Under the pieces are notes generated by a model. The model searched no databases, had not been told where the DNA came from, and worked only from the letters and a program-made list of their open reading frames with translations. 64,000 nucleotides of DNA from Rotaria sp. Silwood1 (lineage: Eukaryota > Rotifera > Eurotatoria > Philodinida > Philodinidae): contig CAJNOP010000035.1 in NCBI GenBank assembly GCA_905250075.1, positions 966,679 to 1,030,678 on the forward strand, given 5' to 3'. How positions within the stretch are numbered: position 1 is the stretch's first letter; the number at the start of each line of letters is the position of its first letter. A program made the translations under genes and the position numbers. This document shows positions 11,801 through 24,799 of this stretch, piece after piece.

Positions 11801-14800
11801 AATATAAATAAAAACAAGTTGACAAATGTTGCTTTAAACACGAAAAACTTATCATTTGGACTGTAGACAAAAAACACATATTCGAAACTCTAACTAATGT
11901 AAATTAAAATGAATTTATCTTTAGAAAACATAATCAGTGATAAAGGAGAAGAAGAAGAAGAATTGAATGAAAATTTTAAAACACCATTATCTATGGATGA
12001 AACATCAATAAATAATATTCAATCCTCAACTGAATTACATCTATCAGAAGAAAATACAACCAAATCCACTTGTTCATCGTCAATAGATGTTAAAACAAAT
12101 TCTATAATAACTGATGATAATAGTAATGATGATATTCCATTAGCATTTACATCACCCATTAAACTTGAACAAATTATCGATAATGAACAATTAAATAGTG
12201 ATAATAATACTTGCACAGATAATTCTAGTGAATTTTTTTATGATTTTCAATCTAAAAACTTTCATGCTGAACAGGTAAAATTGTCTTTCAATAATCATCA
12301 AAAATAATACTGATCAAAAGACAAAATATGTAGTAGAGAAAATTAGGATTCTATTAAAGATAAATAAATTGAAAAAAGAAGGGAGAAAACTTCTAATCGT
12401 AGTGATCTCGTCGATAATCAGTCTAAATCTAGATATACCAGTTACAATCTAATAAAAATGAAACGCCTAAAATCGTATTCAACAGTATGTTACAACAAAA
12501 TATTTTTCGTGTCAAAAAAATATGAGAATTTTTTGTCCAACGATATGTCCTTCAAAACAAGGTGGTTATGTAAATAATGATGAACTGATTAAAAGGTTTC
12601 ATCTTGTTATTATTTAATGCAAAAAAAAAAAATTTTTTTTCTTATGAGAGATTTTAGTTGTTTTTATTGTGTGAATTTTTCTCTAACAGAATTCCAATGT
12701 TACCCAGGCAAAACTAAAATTTCAGTTCTGATTTATAAGTACTTAGCAGAGATGTCTATTGCGGCTGAAAATCATCGACTGACGCATCGTGTTCCTAGAA
12801 GAAATAAGACTGACATACCGTTGCTGAGATAGTTTGCGAGAAGTTCTTCGAAAATATCTTTCATTACTGTTATTAAGTAGCATAGTTTGATTGAATCTCT
12901 CAGATTCACTGTAATTCTAAGTGTTGGACTTGTAGATACTTAAATCGGGTACAAAAATTCATGAAATTTTACTATTTTCATAAAAGAGAAGCTGTCCCAA
13001 TAGTATTTATGAAACATATTTCCCGCTACTGATCCCATCATGGTAGCAATGTGGCCATAGATATTTTGTGGTGTCTAGTTAAAATTAGAAATTCAATTTT
13101 GACTAGACAAATTTAGTTTTTCTTACAATAAAATATACAGCCAGAACTGTTTTTTTCTTTCTTGAAAAAAAAAAAGGGTGCTCCATATGTGTGCACAACT
13201 TGTAATAGTGTTGGACATTTAAAAGAAGAATGTCCTGAATTAATTATTCCGAATATGATCGATTTGCCAGCTATTAGTGAACAATGGATTGATATTCTTT
13301 CAAAACTTTGTCGACAAATTACTAGTAATATTTAATTTAATATATTAAAAATAAATTTAATTTAATAATAAATATAGATCGATGTAAACCAAGAAAAAAT
13401 GATGTAGAAAATCGTCGAGAAATTTTACATCAATTAGAAAAACAATTTCAAAAAGATTATCCTGATTGTAATTTACATGCATTTGGTTCATATTATAATG
13501 GTTTTGGTTTTCATCAAAGTGATTTAGATGTTTGTATTGTATTTAAGGATGAACGAGAACAAAATGTTTGTATTTTATTGATCAAATTTTATTTTGCTTT
13601 TTAATACGTTGTTGTTTTTTTTTCGAACTTCGAATAGAATGATGAAGTTATTCGAATAATGCAAAAAATTTTACGTCTAATGAAATCTTCAAATACATTT
13701 GTTGATGTTCAACCTATACTTCAAGCTAAAGTACCAATTATTCGAACAAGACATCGACAATGGCATATTGCAATTGATATTAGTCTTCATAATATGCTGG
13801 TTAGGTTTTATTCAAATTGTTGTTTTTTTCTATCAATAAATATTTCATTTATTTAGGCTATTGAAAATACACGATTATTAAAAACATATACTGAAATCGA
13901 TTCTTGTGTATCAGAATTGGGTTATATGATTAAACATTTAGCAAAAGTAAGATATATTGAAAATTGATTTTATTATTGTAATTATTGAGAATTATGAAAA
14001 CAAAATGACGCAATAAAAAAGAAAAATTTAAGTGTTCCTATATTCAGTAGTCAACAGTTGTTTTTTTTCTGTCAAGCTTTTATCTTTGGATATCTCTACA
14101 GGCAATGATATAGGCTAGTTTTTGCTTCTCGAATTATAGTGGTAAACATAGCTGATAGATTGGTAAATACAAAACCATCAAGAAATAAGATATATCAAAC
14201 AGAAGTACACATATGGAAAAATAAGAATATAAGAAGTATTATTAGAATTAGGCTTGACATTATATTATTATTTGCCCATGTTTCATAAATTTCGATGATA
14301 TTTTCACTTTTTTTACTAAACATATGAAATATCTAAGAACAGATAAGTATTGAAGATCTATATATATAAAGAATGACATGTATACTGTTATCTAAAAGAT
14401 ACTATATTCACTTTTATTTTCAACATGTTACAAAAAAACAACGGTTGAATCTAGTTTAGCATGCAAATCAATAATAACAGAATAACAAATACGATTTAAT
14501 CAGTGAATAAATGCTGTTTTTTTTTCATAACCCTAATTAACAAAGAATAAAAAAAAAAAGACATTGGATGAAGGTTGTTTATTAATCTATTTACCAATCG
14601 AGCACCTTCTTATTATAGATAAAGATAGAAATACAATACATTTAATTACTAAAAAACAATTAAAAGAAAAAACAACCGAAACTAATGAAACAACCCTCTT
14701 ATTTCGATTTAAATCTCATTCAATAATTAAAATCTTATGAATGAGTTTAACTAAGATATTTTTTAAATAATTGAATCGCGTATATAGGTATTAAACGATT

Positions 14801-17800
14801 ATATTAACTATTACGTATTTCAATAAGATATCACGACAGTTTTTACCTGGAAATTCATTTCCATTTTTCTCGACGTTTTTTTTTTCCTCTATTAAATTAT
14901 AACCAAATAGACAAATAATAAAATTCCAAATAAATATTTTTTTAATTATCAATTTCAATTTCCTAATATTTGTTTATTTCTAAATAAACTTCCGATGTTG
15001 AAAAAAAACAACAATTATAAACAAATATTTTTTTTATGAAATTTAGTTATGTTGTATTGGTGATGCAAGTCGTGGTACATTATCCAGTTATGCATATATT
15101 ATTATGCTTATTCATTTTTTACAACAAATTCAACCACCTGTTTTACCAGTTCTTCAAAAGGTTTTCAATTATTTGATACAATTTTGCTTTTGCTTAATTT
15201 TATTCTTTCAAAAAATAATCGTTTTTAGTTAAATGATCCGACAAAGAAAACTTCAATGTATAAAAAATGTTCAAAATGGAATGTGTATTTTTATGACGAT
15301 CTATCTAAACTGGTTTGTAGAAATAACATTATTTTTGAAATTATATTAAAAATTAAATTTTCTTTGTTTTTGTTTGTTTGTATAGAAAGATATTTGGAAA
15401 AATGAAAATAAATTATCATCTGGAGCATTATGGATAGAATTTTTACGTTTCTATACTGAACAATTTAATTATGATGAACATATTGTAACGATTCGACAAA
15501 TTGAACCATTAACAAAACAAGAAAAAGGATGGTTTAGACAAACCATAGCTATTGAAGATCCATTTGAACTAAGTCATAATTTAGCCGGTGGTCTATCTCC
15601 ACGAAGTATATATAAAAACCAAAAAACAAAAACAATTTATCTTGAAATTAATAAAATAAAAGAATAATCTCTTTTAGACTGGATTATTATTCGACGAGTT
15701 TTTATTCGTGCTCGTCAACAATTTGCTATACAACCTGAAAATGTCAATATTTCAAATCCCGATATGTCATCTATTGAGGTAAAAATATCCCATGCAATTC
15801 GAACCAAACAAATACTCAGAGACGTATCGAGTGGGGGGCGAGTGGGGTGTTACGCCCCTCTGCTTCTGAAAATTTTGTTTTTTTAGACAACAAAATAGAA
15901 AAAAATCTCTTTTCTAGAATACCTTACGCCCCTCCCCTCTCCGCTCTGGAGACCAGGGTTGCCAAATCCAAATTTTAGAAATCAGGAGTTTTTTTTTTAA
16001 ATCAGAAGTTGAACAGTAGATTTTTTCTAGAAAATCAGGAGAAAAATCAGAAGATTTTTTGAAATCAGGTTAAACAGAAAAGTACCAGACAGTTTTCTCT
16101 TGTAGAGGCAATATTGTCACTGTTAATTTACAAAGTCTTGTGACTTTTCTCTGTCAAATGAGTAGGGAAATAATTATCTCGCAAGTGAAATAAAGAAAAG
16201 AGACGGGTAATCATGAATATGTCTCGATATCTCAAATTGAAAATCTTGAAACAAAAAATCTCGAATAAATCTATGTCTATATACCTGTCTACTTTGTTCA
16301 TAGTACAATCTCGGGTCTGTCGTTTCGATCGCCGGAACAGTCAACAACGGATCGAAAAGAGGCTGAAAAACTACGAAACTGAGCGGTTTCATAATGCTTC
16401 GGCGTGTTTCTTACGCCGGATATGTTGTATTCGGCAATATCTGATTCTTCAAAATTGCTGGATTGATTACAGATCTTGTGGTATGCTGATAGATTACCTT
16501 ATGCGATTGAATTACTGTCAAAATGAAGTAACTCCTCTCTTCCCAATCACATTTTGGACGATCGTATGTCTCCAAATTGTACACGGAGAAATATAATCGT
16601 ATAGAAAGAATTACACAGTAAAGCGAAAACTGTTGACGAGCTTTGTTTGTCCATAAACGATCGTATTTCTGCGCATACGATCACGAAGTTATACAGTTGC
16701 AATACTGAGCCATTGTGAAACGCCGTCTCTCTCCGATTACGAGCGTGTCTGTTTGGTATAGGTTAATATTGACAACGGTTTGATGAGACTTGGAAGACAT
16801 CGGATACGATGGAATGAGATAGTAACAAATAGGGAGAGGGGGGGGCGGTAATCAAAAAGCAGGGATCGTACAACCTACTCAATACGCGTATGTCGTTTTC
16901 TACAGAACACAAGAAGATGACCAGTTTTCGCTGGGAAAAATCAAGCGTTTTCGATAGCACGGGGGTCAAACGATTTCTCACAAATCCACTGTATGGGCGC
17001 CCTTGCAACCAATGTATTAGGTTAAGCTGGGAAACGGAAAAGTGAAACTGACTTGCGAAAAATGATCAACATCATTGAAGAATTCCTGAAAATTGAAAAG
17101 AAGAAAAAAACTTCTTTTTCTCACATGCGCAGCCATCTGAAAAAAGGAACAAAAAGCAAAAACGACATTTAATGAATTCTGATCGTTTCGATTTCTGTGC
17201 CCACTTAGTCAGACAGAATTATATTATAGTCAGATACTACGCAAATAGAATACACTATTTTTCTAATGTTTTCCAGTTTTCTAATGCATACATAAGCTGT
17301 TGCACAATAGGCTCTATGAACAATTGGAAGTTTCGTTTCTCTTTTACTCTTTCAAATCATATTCAACCTATATTGATGACTTGCGAGTTTTGTCGGATTT
17401 ATAGTACTATTGTGTCAGTGGCTTTTAGTTTTCTTTGGACGAAAACTTTATGCCTCTTTTTCTCCTTTTTTTTATTAAAAATCCTTTTTTTCAAGAATGC
17501 TGAGCCACTTTTTTTTCCTCTTTTTTACAAAGTGTTGGCGGGATGCCAGTGTGTTTTACCTGCTATTTTAGAATGGTCATCGAGGAACGCTCGATATTTA
17601 TTCTTTCGAGATGTTCCTTTCGACGATTCTGATATTCGAGATTTTTCCTTTCTGGAGTTTTTGAAATTTTTTCGAGATTTTGAGACATTTCTGTAATTAT
17701 ATGTGCATTATTCTACTGGTATTTTCACATTTGTTCATTTACCGATATAAAGAAAGTAGGCACAAATATTTTATAACGATATGACAAGAACCAAAAAGCA

Positions 17801-19096
17801 AAATAAATCGAATATGCCATACAAAATGTTTACGACCTGTCGGCATAACTTTTGGCAACATGCCTACATTTTTCTGCCGAGAAAACTTCGTGTTGACAAT
17901 TCTTGATTATTTAAGAAATAATTATGAAACTCTGTACAATCGGAATGACCGTTCATTCTAATTCTCAATTCTGCATCAACAAAATGATTTGTGGTTCGAT
18001 TTCTATTATCATTTTATAAAAATTTCAGATGAATGAAAATTCACTCTCAACACATATTGAAGATAGATACGGCAAAAAGATAACGGGGCTAATTTTTGTG
18101 CATTAGGCACATTTTCACTACCAAGAAGATAAGCTAAGAGATTATCACCTCTACGTTTAACAGTGCTCTTTCTCTTCTACGCTTTTTTACCGATTCAAAA
18201 TGTCGCTAAAACCGAAGCCATTAAAAATTTGAAAATCAGTAGAAATCAGGAGAAAATCCTCACAATCAGCTCCTGAATTCAGGAGAATTTTTATCAGGAG
18301 AAAAGTTTGAAAATCAGGAGACTCCTGGCCAAATCAGGAGGTTTGGCAACCCTGCTGGAGACCTAGGTACGCCCCTGCTTTTTATAATCGTTTATAGCCG
18401 GAATCGAAAATCGTCAGCGTTACTGCTGGTAGTGCGAATAAATGTATGACATAAGATAATACAATGAATAGTGTTTTTATCAACTTAGAATTTTTGCTTG
18501 TGAATAAAAAAAAACAACTATAATTTTTCAATTTTTTTTGATTTTCAAAACAAAAACTTTTCATAAAGAAAACAAAATCTTTTATTAAAATAGAATAAAA
18601 GTTTAAATTTAAATATGAATAGGAAACATTATTTAATATTGATGATTTATGTCCAACAAATGCACCAAAACGATGTGAATGGTGTAGAGGTCCATATCAT
18701 ATTCGAAAACGTTGTCCAAAATTAGCATCATTAGCAAATGAAAACGAAAAGAAAAAACGAACAACTAATTATACTACACAACAACATTATATGAACAATC
18801 ACTCGACATATTTATCAAATAAGTCTCGAGACTATGTACAATCTAATAATAATGGTAATGGATATCAACAACCAAAATCTGCTCCACCTAATCAACGTCC
18901 ATTTCAATATACAACCAATGAAAAACGAAGAGACTTTCATAATTCATTAGACGAACCAACAAATAATTCACATCGTTCACATCAACATAATCAGTTTAGA
19001 AAAGAATGTTATATTTGTAATAGTACTGATCATCTTAAAGCACAGTGTCCATTACAACAGAAAAATACAGTTCAACGACAAAAACTTTCTAGCTAA
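5834..19096 (+). CDS. TUT4/TUT7-like: TUT4/TUT7-type terminal uridylyltransferase
   Basis: Adds uridines to RNA 3' ends (pre-let-7 and mRNA tails in animals). Nineteen exons: 5834-6140, 6212-6261, 6309-6483, 6852-6992, 7049-7245, 7310-7426, 8055-8304, 10285-10888, 11114-11196, 11925-12274, 13177-13324, 13378-13565, 13638-13799, 13857-13946, 15047-15160, 15229-15312, 15386-15605, 15678-15778, 18623-19096. All phases agree, giving 1284 aa. The order matches TUT4/7: N-terminal nucleotidyltransferase module with PAP-associated domain, acidic linker with an FFYDF motif, zinc knuckle [14 protein letters not shown], catalytic module, then two more knuckles ([14 protein letters not shown] and [14 protein letters not shown]). 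The second module has [17 protein letters not shown] with both metal-binding Asp and the third Asp in AIDISLHN, so it should be active. [13 protein letters not shown] and [16 protein letters not shown] also fit. The N-terminal module has Lys at the third Asp position (RVKITSG), so it is probably a pseudo-domain. The N-terminal C2H2 finger of vertebrate TUT4/7 was not seen. Confidence 0.9.
7464..8011. mobile_element. Short inverted-repeat element (MITE) flanked by TA, in a TUT intron
   Basis: The left end reads ACAGGTGATCGAAGAGTATT. The reverse complement of the right end reads ACAAGTGATCGAAGAGTTTT. Both ends are flanked by TA (7462-7463 and 8012-8013), the target duplication of Tc1/mariner-type elements. 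The 548-bp body has no transposase. It lies in the intron between exons 7310-7426 and 8055-8304, leaving splice sites intact. The superfamily call is inference from the TA. Confidence 0.7.
9162..9862. mobile_element. Non-autonomous inverted-repeat element in a TUT intron
   Basis: The left end CCACAGGTGCAGAATCTTCC (9162-9181) and the reverse complement of the right end CCAGAGGTGCAGAATCTTCC (9843-9862) match at 19 of 20 bases. Next to the repeats both sides carry related AAATTT and CCCC-rich segments, and the right side has a CCCGCGCGGG palindrome. There is no transposase. A CAGAGGTG-type end suggests hAT, but no convincing 8-base target duplication was seen. It lies in the intron 8305-10284; the rest of that intron is AT-rich with nothing recognisable. 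Confidence 0.65.
11263..11708. mobile_element. Probable degenerate MITE in a TUT intron
   Basis: The left end CGCGTGGGATGCAACAAAAC and the reverse complement of the right end (GCGTGGAACGACAAAA) form an imperfect inverted repeat. CATCCCATG-type motifs recur near both ends (about 11285, 11315 and 11671). The exact ends and any target duplication could not be fixed. It lies within intron 11197-11924. Confidence 0.4.
15817..18377. mobile_element. Older hAT-like remnant interrupted by a second element
   Basis: Outside the 15954-18354 element, the left flank starts CAGAGACGTATCGAG and the reverse complement of the right flank reads CAGGGGCGTACCTAG, matching at about 11 of 15 bases. Both resemble hAT termini. 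Removing the inner element leaves about 150 bp of GC-rich sequence with gcccctc/ggggcg motifs. No clear outer target duplication was found, so this is tentative. Confidence 0.4.
15954..18354. mobile_element. hAT-like non-autonomous transposon with 8-bp target duplication
   Basis: The element starts CAGGGTTGCCAAA and ends with the exact reverse complement TTTGGCAACCCTG. It is flanked by a perfect 8-base direct repeat CTGGAGAC at 15946-15953 and 18355-18362, as hAT elements produce. Both ends hold many copies of an ATCAGGAG-like subterminal motif (about 15983-16065 and 18240-18340). The 2401-bp body has open frames up to 174 codons, but none shows hAT transposase features, so it probably moves with transposase supplied elsewhere. 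It lies in the last TUT intron (15779-18622). Confidence 0.8.
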
Positions 19097-19463
19097 CTAC
19101 TTATCTTAAGTTTTTTTTTTTTTTTTTTTTTTTTTCTGTATATATAAAATTTGCGATATTTAATCTTGTCTTTTGTGTGCCTTTTTTTGTCGCTAAAGCT
19201 TTTTTTTTTTCTTGTTCTTTGTCGGTTATATTTTCTCTATTCCTAGATTATCGCTCTTGTCTTATCACCATGTGTTGTTAAGTATATGTCATTGTCGTTG
19301 TCATCATGTGCCATTGAGTTTTTTTCCTTTTTTTTTCTTGTGTTGTTGAGTCTTTTTCCTACTCGAGAGACTTTTAAAAATCGCTGATTTCATACTTGAT
19401 TATTCCGCTTTTCTTTGTGGAAAGTTGACAACAGATTTTTTTTTCCTTTTCTTTTGACTAGAT
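19097..19463 (+). promoter_or_regulatory. TUT to MED15 intergenic / MED15 5' region
   Basis: The 367 bases between same-strand genes are strongly pyrimidine-rich, with a T tract of about 27 at 19110-19136. A TATATAAAA stretch lies at about 19140. A polypyrimidine run ends in AG at 19460-19461, two bases before the MED15 ATG, so a 5' UTR splice or trans-splice acceptor is likely here. Confidence 0.5.
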
Positions 19464-22400
19464 ATGATGACGGATACAGCTGTGCAACAGCAAACAGATA
19501 CTAATGGGCAAACATTAGTGACAGCATCTGAACGAGAAGCTATAATTCAAAGATTGTAAGTGGAGACAATGCGTTTTTTTGTTGTCTATGAAGTGTATCC
19601 TATTTCTTTGTACTTTTCATTAAATATAGAACTACAAAATGGACCATGGATTTGTCAAAACGAGTCGAAAGTCTTGCATATGACAAATCACGTGGTGTTA
19701 AAGTAAATTATTTAATTGAAAATAACAATAAATTAGCTTTTGATATTTTATCGTAGCCTATTTATTATAAATTTGTTCAAAATTATCATCAACAAGTTCA
19801 AAGTGAGTGTTATTATTTAAAAAATTCATAAGATGTTTATCAAGTTGACTGAGGCATCTACTACTTTTTTATTCATTATATGTCAGAAACAAAAAAAAAC
19901 ACATGACCTTTTGTTAATTATAAAATGGATAAAAACCGTTTGCCCTATTAATTAAACATCGCACTTTTATAGTGAAAGCTAAAATTAGAAGCCATTCTTA
20001 TTGTAATGGATAGAAAAGGAAGTCAAAAATCAAAATACTATATTTTAACTAATTCTTAGACGCATATCAAAATCGTGCACAACAACAACAACAACAAATA
20101 CAACAATTGCAACAACAACAACAACAACAGCAACAACAACAACAACAACCACAGCAACAACAAACATTACAATCATTAAATAATAATGCACAATATACAA
20201 ATCAACAATTGAATCTTTCACAACAATCATCAGTACCTATGGTTAATCAATCACAACATCCATTAAATACAATGCTTAATCAACAAATTCGTTTTTCTTC
20301 GACACAACAATCATTACAACCTCGTATGGCAAATCCACAAACGGGTGTTATTAATACACAAACAGGTATTCTCAATCAAGTTGTAAGACTACGTGATCCA
20401 CAAAAATTCAATCAATGTAAAATATTATTTTTTTTTTTTAGTTCTCATTTTAATTGTTTATTTTTTAAATATTCTAGCATCTCTGAATACAGTTCAATTT
20501 ACATCATCACCATCATCACTTAATTCAGCTTCAACATCATCAACAGTACAAAAAATTGATTTATCTCAAAATTATGCAGGTCAACAACAAATAAGTAATA
20601 CAAATCTTAATGATTACTTATCTCAATCAACACTAGTTCAAAATCGATATTCAAATCAACAAACAATAAATCCACGACTACGTACAGCAACGAATTCTAA
20701 TGGTTTATAATTGAATTTATTTTATTTTGATGAGAATTAAAATATATTAAAATTGATTTTATATATTTTAGGAAATTTACCACAAGTATCAACATCGAAT
20801 AATGCAAATGATATTTTACATCAATTTGTTGTTGGAAATCCACCAACAAATTCAATGGCATCATCGTCATCATCATCATCATCATCATCACCATTATCAT
20901 CAATGGTAACACCAGTAACAAATACATCTTCAACCGGTGATAGATGTTAGTGTAATCTAATGAGAAAAATTTTTTTTATAAATCCAATTTTATTATTATT
21001 TTAGTATTACAACAAATACTTTTGGCTAATAATGATGGAACATCAAATAAAATGTCTATACAAAGTCGACAACCATCATTACCACAATCAACAGCATCGA
21101 TTATGGTACGTTAAAGAAAAATCTTTAAGACAAGTTCAATTTTTGTTTTAAATCTTCTCAAAGAAAATTCTCGAATTATTATTATTTTCTAATGCGTTTT
21201 TATTGTATTAACAATCTTTGTCAGAGATTAAAATTTTTCTACTCTTAATATAAAATTTATTATATATAATATTCAAAGATGATCATATATAGAACTTTTA
21301 AAGTATAACAATAAGCAATCGCACATTGATCTAAGTTGTCAAGTAGAAAAAAACTTGATTTGTTCGAAGCGAAAAAATATTTGAAAAATTTTCTTCCATT
21401 TTCCTGACAATGTCTTAAGCTTCTCTGATACAAATTGATATATGTCTTCTTTGCTGTTGAAGAATTAGATAAAAAATTGAAATAAGAAAAAAATAATAAA
21501 ATTTCATTCAAAAGTATCTTTTTATGATATAGACAATATTCTACTAAATATTTTATGTGTCTCTTTTGTTTTTTTCATAGTCACAACCAATTCGTTTAGC
21601 CAATGCAACGAACAGTAGTATGGTTAACAGTATAAATTCCCTTCGATCATCATTAGCATCTCAACAACCATCACCTTCACCATCGGTTACAATAATGTCA
21701 ACAACACCTCAAGCTCCATTATCAAACGTTCAAATTCAACCGTAACACTTTTAGTTTTCATTATTTAAAAAAAAAAGGTTCTTTTCATTGTCTCTTAAAG
21801 ATCTAGTAATGTTACTATTCAACAAAGTCCTTTAAATAATAACAATGGACCATTTTCGGTAAATACACAAACCATGCCACAACCATCATCAATAACAATG
21901 AATAGTTCGACACCATCATTTAATAATTATTCATCACCAGTGAATCGCTCATTACCATTAACAGGTTAATATTTAATATCTATTAGTTGTTAAAGTTTAA
22001 ATTTCTAAATAATCGATTTATAAAAGTTTAATTTGATCTTAATTAATTAATTTTATTCATTTCAATATTAAATTATCCTTTAGTTGAGCATTTCATTTTT
22101 GAATTTTTACTTAAACCAATTCGAAATTGATTCAACTTATAATCTATATTATTTTTAAATCATTCTATTTCTCATTGATTATAGTATCAATTACATCTAT
22201 TTTGATCGTCACTAGTTCAATCTAATAGTTAAATAATAAAAAAAGTATTTTCTTACTTTCGAAAACGAATTTACCCAACTATTATTAATAGAAATGTAAT
22301 AGATCTACATCAAACATTAAAAATTGGTATAGATAGTCTAATCTCGAGTGACTTGAATTAATACAGGTTGTTATCATATTTCACATCAACTCAGTTTACT

Positions 22401-24799
22401 AAGCATTTCGTATCAATTTAATCCCTTCTTTCAAAAACAATCAAACGAATCTTTGAGCAATTTCAAGCTCATTTAAAAACAGTTATTTGATTACGTTCTC
22501 GCGAAATATTGTTCTATCAGCTTTTACATATACTCATGAATATGTATCTCTGCATCGTTTGAAAATATCGAATACCTATTCTAAATCGAAATAAATACTC
22601 TTCAAATAAATTCTATCGACTAAATATATAATTGTAATAAATATTAACAAAAAGATTGATCAATTTTTGTTATCTAACTTTTCTACATCTTAATGATATA
22701 TTATATAATCCAAAAAACAAACCAATAACTAAATAATCCTATACATATATACATGTTTATATTCAGGAAGTGGTAGTATTTCAAGTCCAGATGAAGAAAC
22801 CATTAATTTAATAAAATATCTTAAAGATAATATTGGTAAAATTCAGGCATTATGTCAAAAATTTACAAATGAAGGTAATTTAAATAAATTTACAACAAAA
22901 CTTTCATATGTTTCTTCGTTTTTAAAAAATAAAGGTTTTCCAGAAAAAGCTCGTAATGCACTAGCTGTTCATCAACAAATGATTCAATTTATTAATAATC
23001 CAACTCATGAAAGTTTAGTAAATGCAAAACATATTCGTGATAATCTTGAACGAGCTACTGTAAATATCTTTTTTGAAATATTTCTTAAATAATAGAAAGA
23101 AAAAAATTTTTTTTTTTTTAGAGTCGATCACAACAATCAACTTCATCAGTATCAAATGTAACAGTAGTAAATACTTCAATGCCAACACAAACACATGATT
23201 TAAATCAAATTGACAAAGCACTTAATGAATATATTTCACGTGACCAAAAAAAACGACTTTTTATAAGTAAATTATTCATTGAACCATTAAGTGATGTTGT
23301 TAATGGTATACCACATAAGTTAGTTTATTTATATTTGACAAAAAAAAAAGAAAACCTTTGTTTTTTTTTTTTTGTTAAATTGTTTCTCTACATAGGAAAA
23401 TTCGTCTTGATAATGATAATAGTTCAAATAGCATTAGAATAACACCAGAAAATATTTCATCATCAAGTCAATCATCATCATTATTATCTTATCTTAATGA
23501 TGAATTTGTTTTATTACCAGCTAATACTTTTCTTATTGAATATTTACCAATATCACATAAAATAAATAATAATGAATTAAATGATGATTATTTATATAAA
23601 AATGGTATTATTATTCGATGTAAATTATTAGAATCACCAAATCCTCTTATACCATCATTACGACTACGCATTTCAACACGTTATCCTCAAGAACAACCAG
23701 AAATTTTGTCATTAACAAAATCTATGCCACCAAAACTTGAATTTTCAGGTAAATAAAAGAATTATTTCTAATAGAATATTTAATAAAGAACTTTTTCAAT
23801 AAAATTCTTCAAAATATTCTATCAATTATTTTCAATGATCTTTATAAAAATAAAATAAATATTCTTTACATAAATAAATAGAGTATGTTCGTTCGCGGCT
23901 TACATGAATTAACAAAACCTTGACTACAATCTATTATTTTTAACATAAATCTAAAACAGATGATAAACAACTTTTCTAAGAAAAGCTCATATGTAATCTG
24001 TTGATGATATAATCTTTAATGATCTTAACTTCTTAAGGAGAATGTATTTTATGATTGAATTTTTTCTTTCATTTTTGTACTAATTTGTGTGTGTCTCGAT
24101 TACTGTATGAATGAAGTTGAAAGTATTGATGCTAATATTTTAAGTTACAAATTAAATTGACTGAAATCTTCATTTGCAAATAAAATAATTTAAAAATCAA
24201 TAAGAATGTATTTTGTTTTTTGAAAAAAAAAATTTTCAATGATAAATCATTTGATTTAATTTGAATTCAAATGCAAATTTTTCTTATTCATCTCGCATTC
24301 TATTTTATATCAGTCGTTGATTCAATAAACTGTTCGATAAACATTAAAAGACAAAGAATTTTTTTTTAAATTTTAAGACAAATAATTGCAATGTCAAATA
24401 TAATGTTTAAATAATATCAAATTTCTATTAGAATTTGTTCATATTTATCATTGTTCACTCAACTAATTATCTTAGCTCTAATAATGAATAATATTAAATC
24501 TTAGTCAAATAAATTTTTGTCTTCTTTTTTTTTTCAATATGTAAAAAAAAAATAATCGAAATTCATAAATTTATCTATATTAAATCAGACAAAAGAAATT
24601 ATTTGATTTTATCTATTTAGATGGCCATCCATTGTTGGAACAAATCTCGACATTATTTGTTTCTTATCTATTTAAATTACCTCCTCAATATACCGTAACT
24701 GATATTCTCAATATTTGGGTAAATTATTGTAGTATATATATTTATCTATTGAATATGATTAATATCTTTTAGCGTCAATCCGTCCAAGCTGCTATGTAA
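19464..24799 (+). CDS. MED15: Mediator subunit 15 (MED15/ARC105)
   Basis: MED15 belongs to the Mediator tail, which connects activators to RNA polymerase II in the nucleus. Exons: 19464-19555, 19630-19702, 19757-19802, 20060-20416, 20478-20702, 20772-20945, 21005-21105, 21581-21741, 21801-21964, 22767-23059, 23122-23318, 23396-23748, 24621-24718, 24773-24799. The phases agree, giving 786 aa. The middle is low complexity: poly-Gln encoded near 20085-20165, then Ser, Thr, Pro, Asn and Gln-rich tracts. The identity rests on the C-terminus: a helical segment (IKYLKDNIGKIQALCQKFTN), a central GIIIRCKLL strand and the closing VTDILNIWRQSVQAAM, which correspond to the MED15 C-terminal domain. The KIX domain expected at the N-terminus is not obvious in the first three exons (EREAIIQRL, VKPIYYKFVQNYHQQV), so it is divergent or absent. 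Confidence 0.82.
21965..22766 (+). other. Long MED15 intron
   Basis: About 0.8 kb of AT-rich sequence between the Gln/Ser-rich exons and the conserved C-terminal exons. No coding sequence or transposon ends were recognised. Confidence 0.5.
23749..24620 (+). other. Long MED15 intron
   Basis: About 0.87 kb of AT-rich sequence before the penultimate exon. Nothing recognisable was seen. The flanking exons join in phase (TCA-G then AT-GGC). Confidence 0.5.

Noticed and set aside
16213..16596. 127-codon open frame inside the hAT-like element
   Set aside because: No transposase features; it overlaps an open frame on the other strand and is most likely a chance frame.
17172..17696. 174-codon open frame inside the hAT-like element as a transposase
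   Set aside because: It has no BED finger, DDE or hAT dimerisation motif and is F/S-rich from T-rich DNA and a short TCGAGAT-type repeat.
19464..19802. A KIX domain at the MED15 N-terminus
   Set aside because: Expected for the family, but the three short exons do not show a convincing match, so it was not claimed.
20045..20230. Minus-strand V-rich open frame opposite the MED15 Gln tract
   Set aside because: It is the antisense of CAA/CAG repeats in a phase-consistent MED15 exon.
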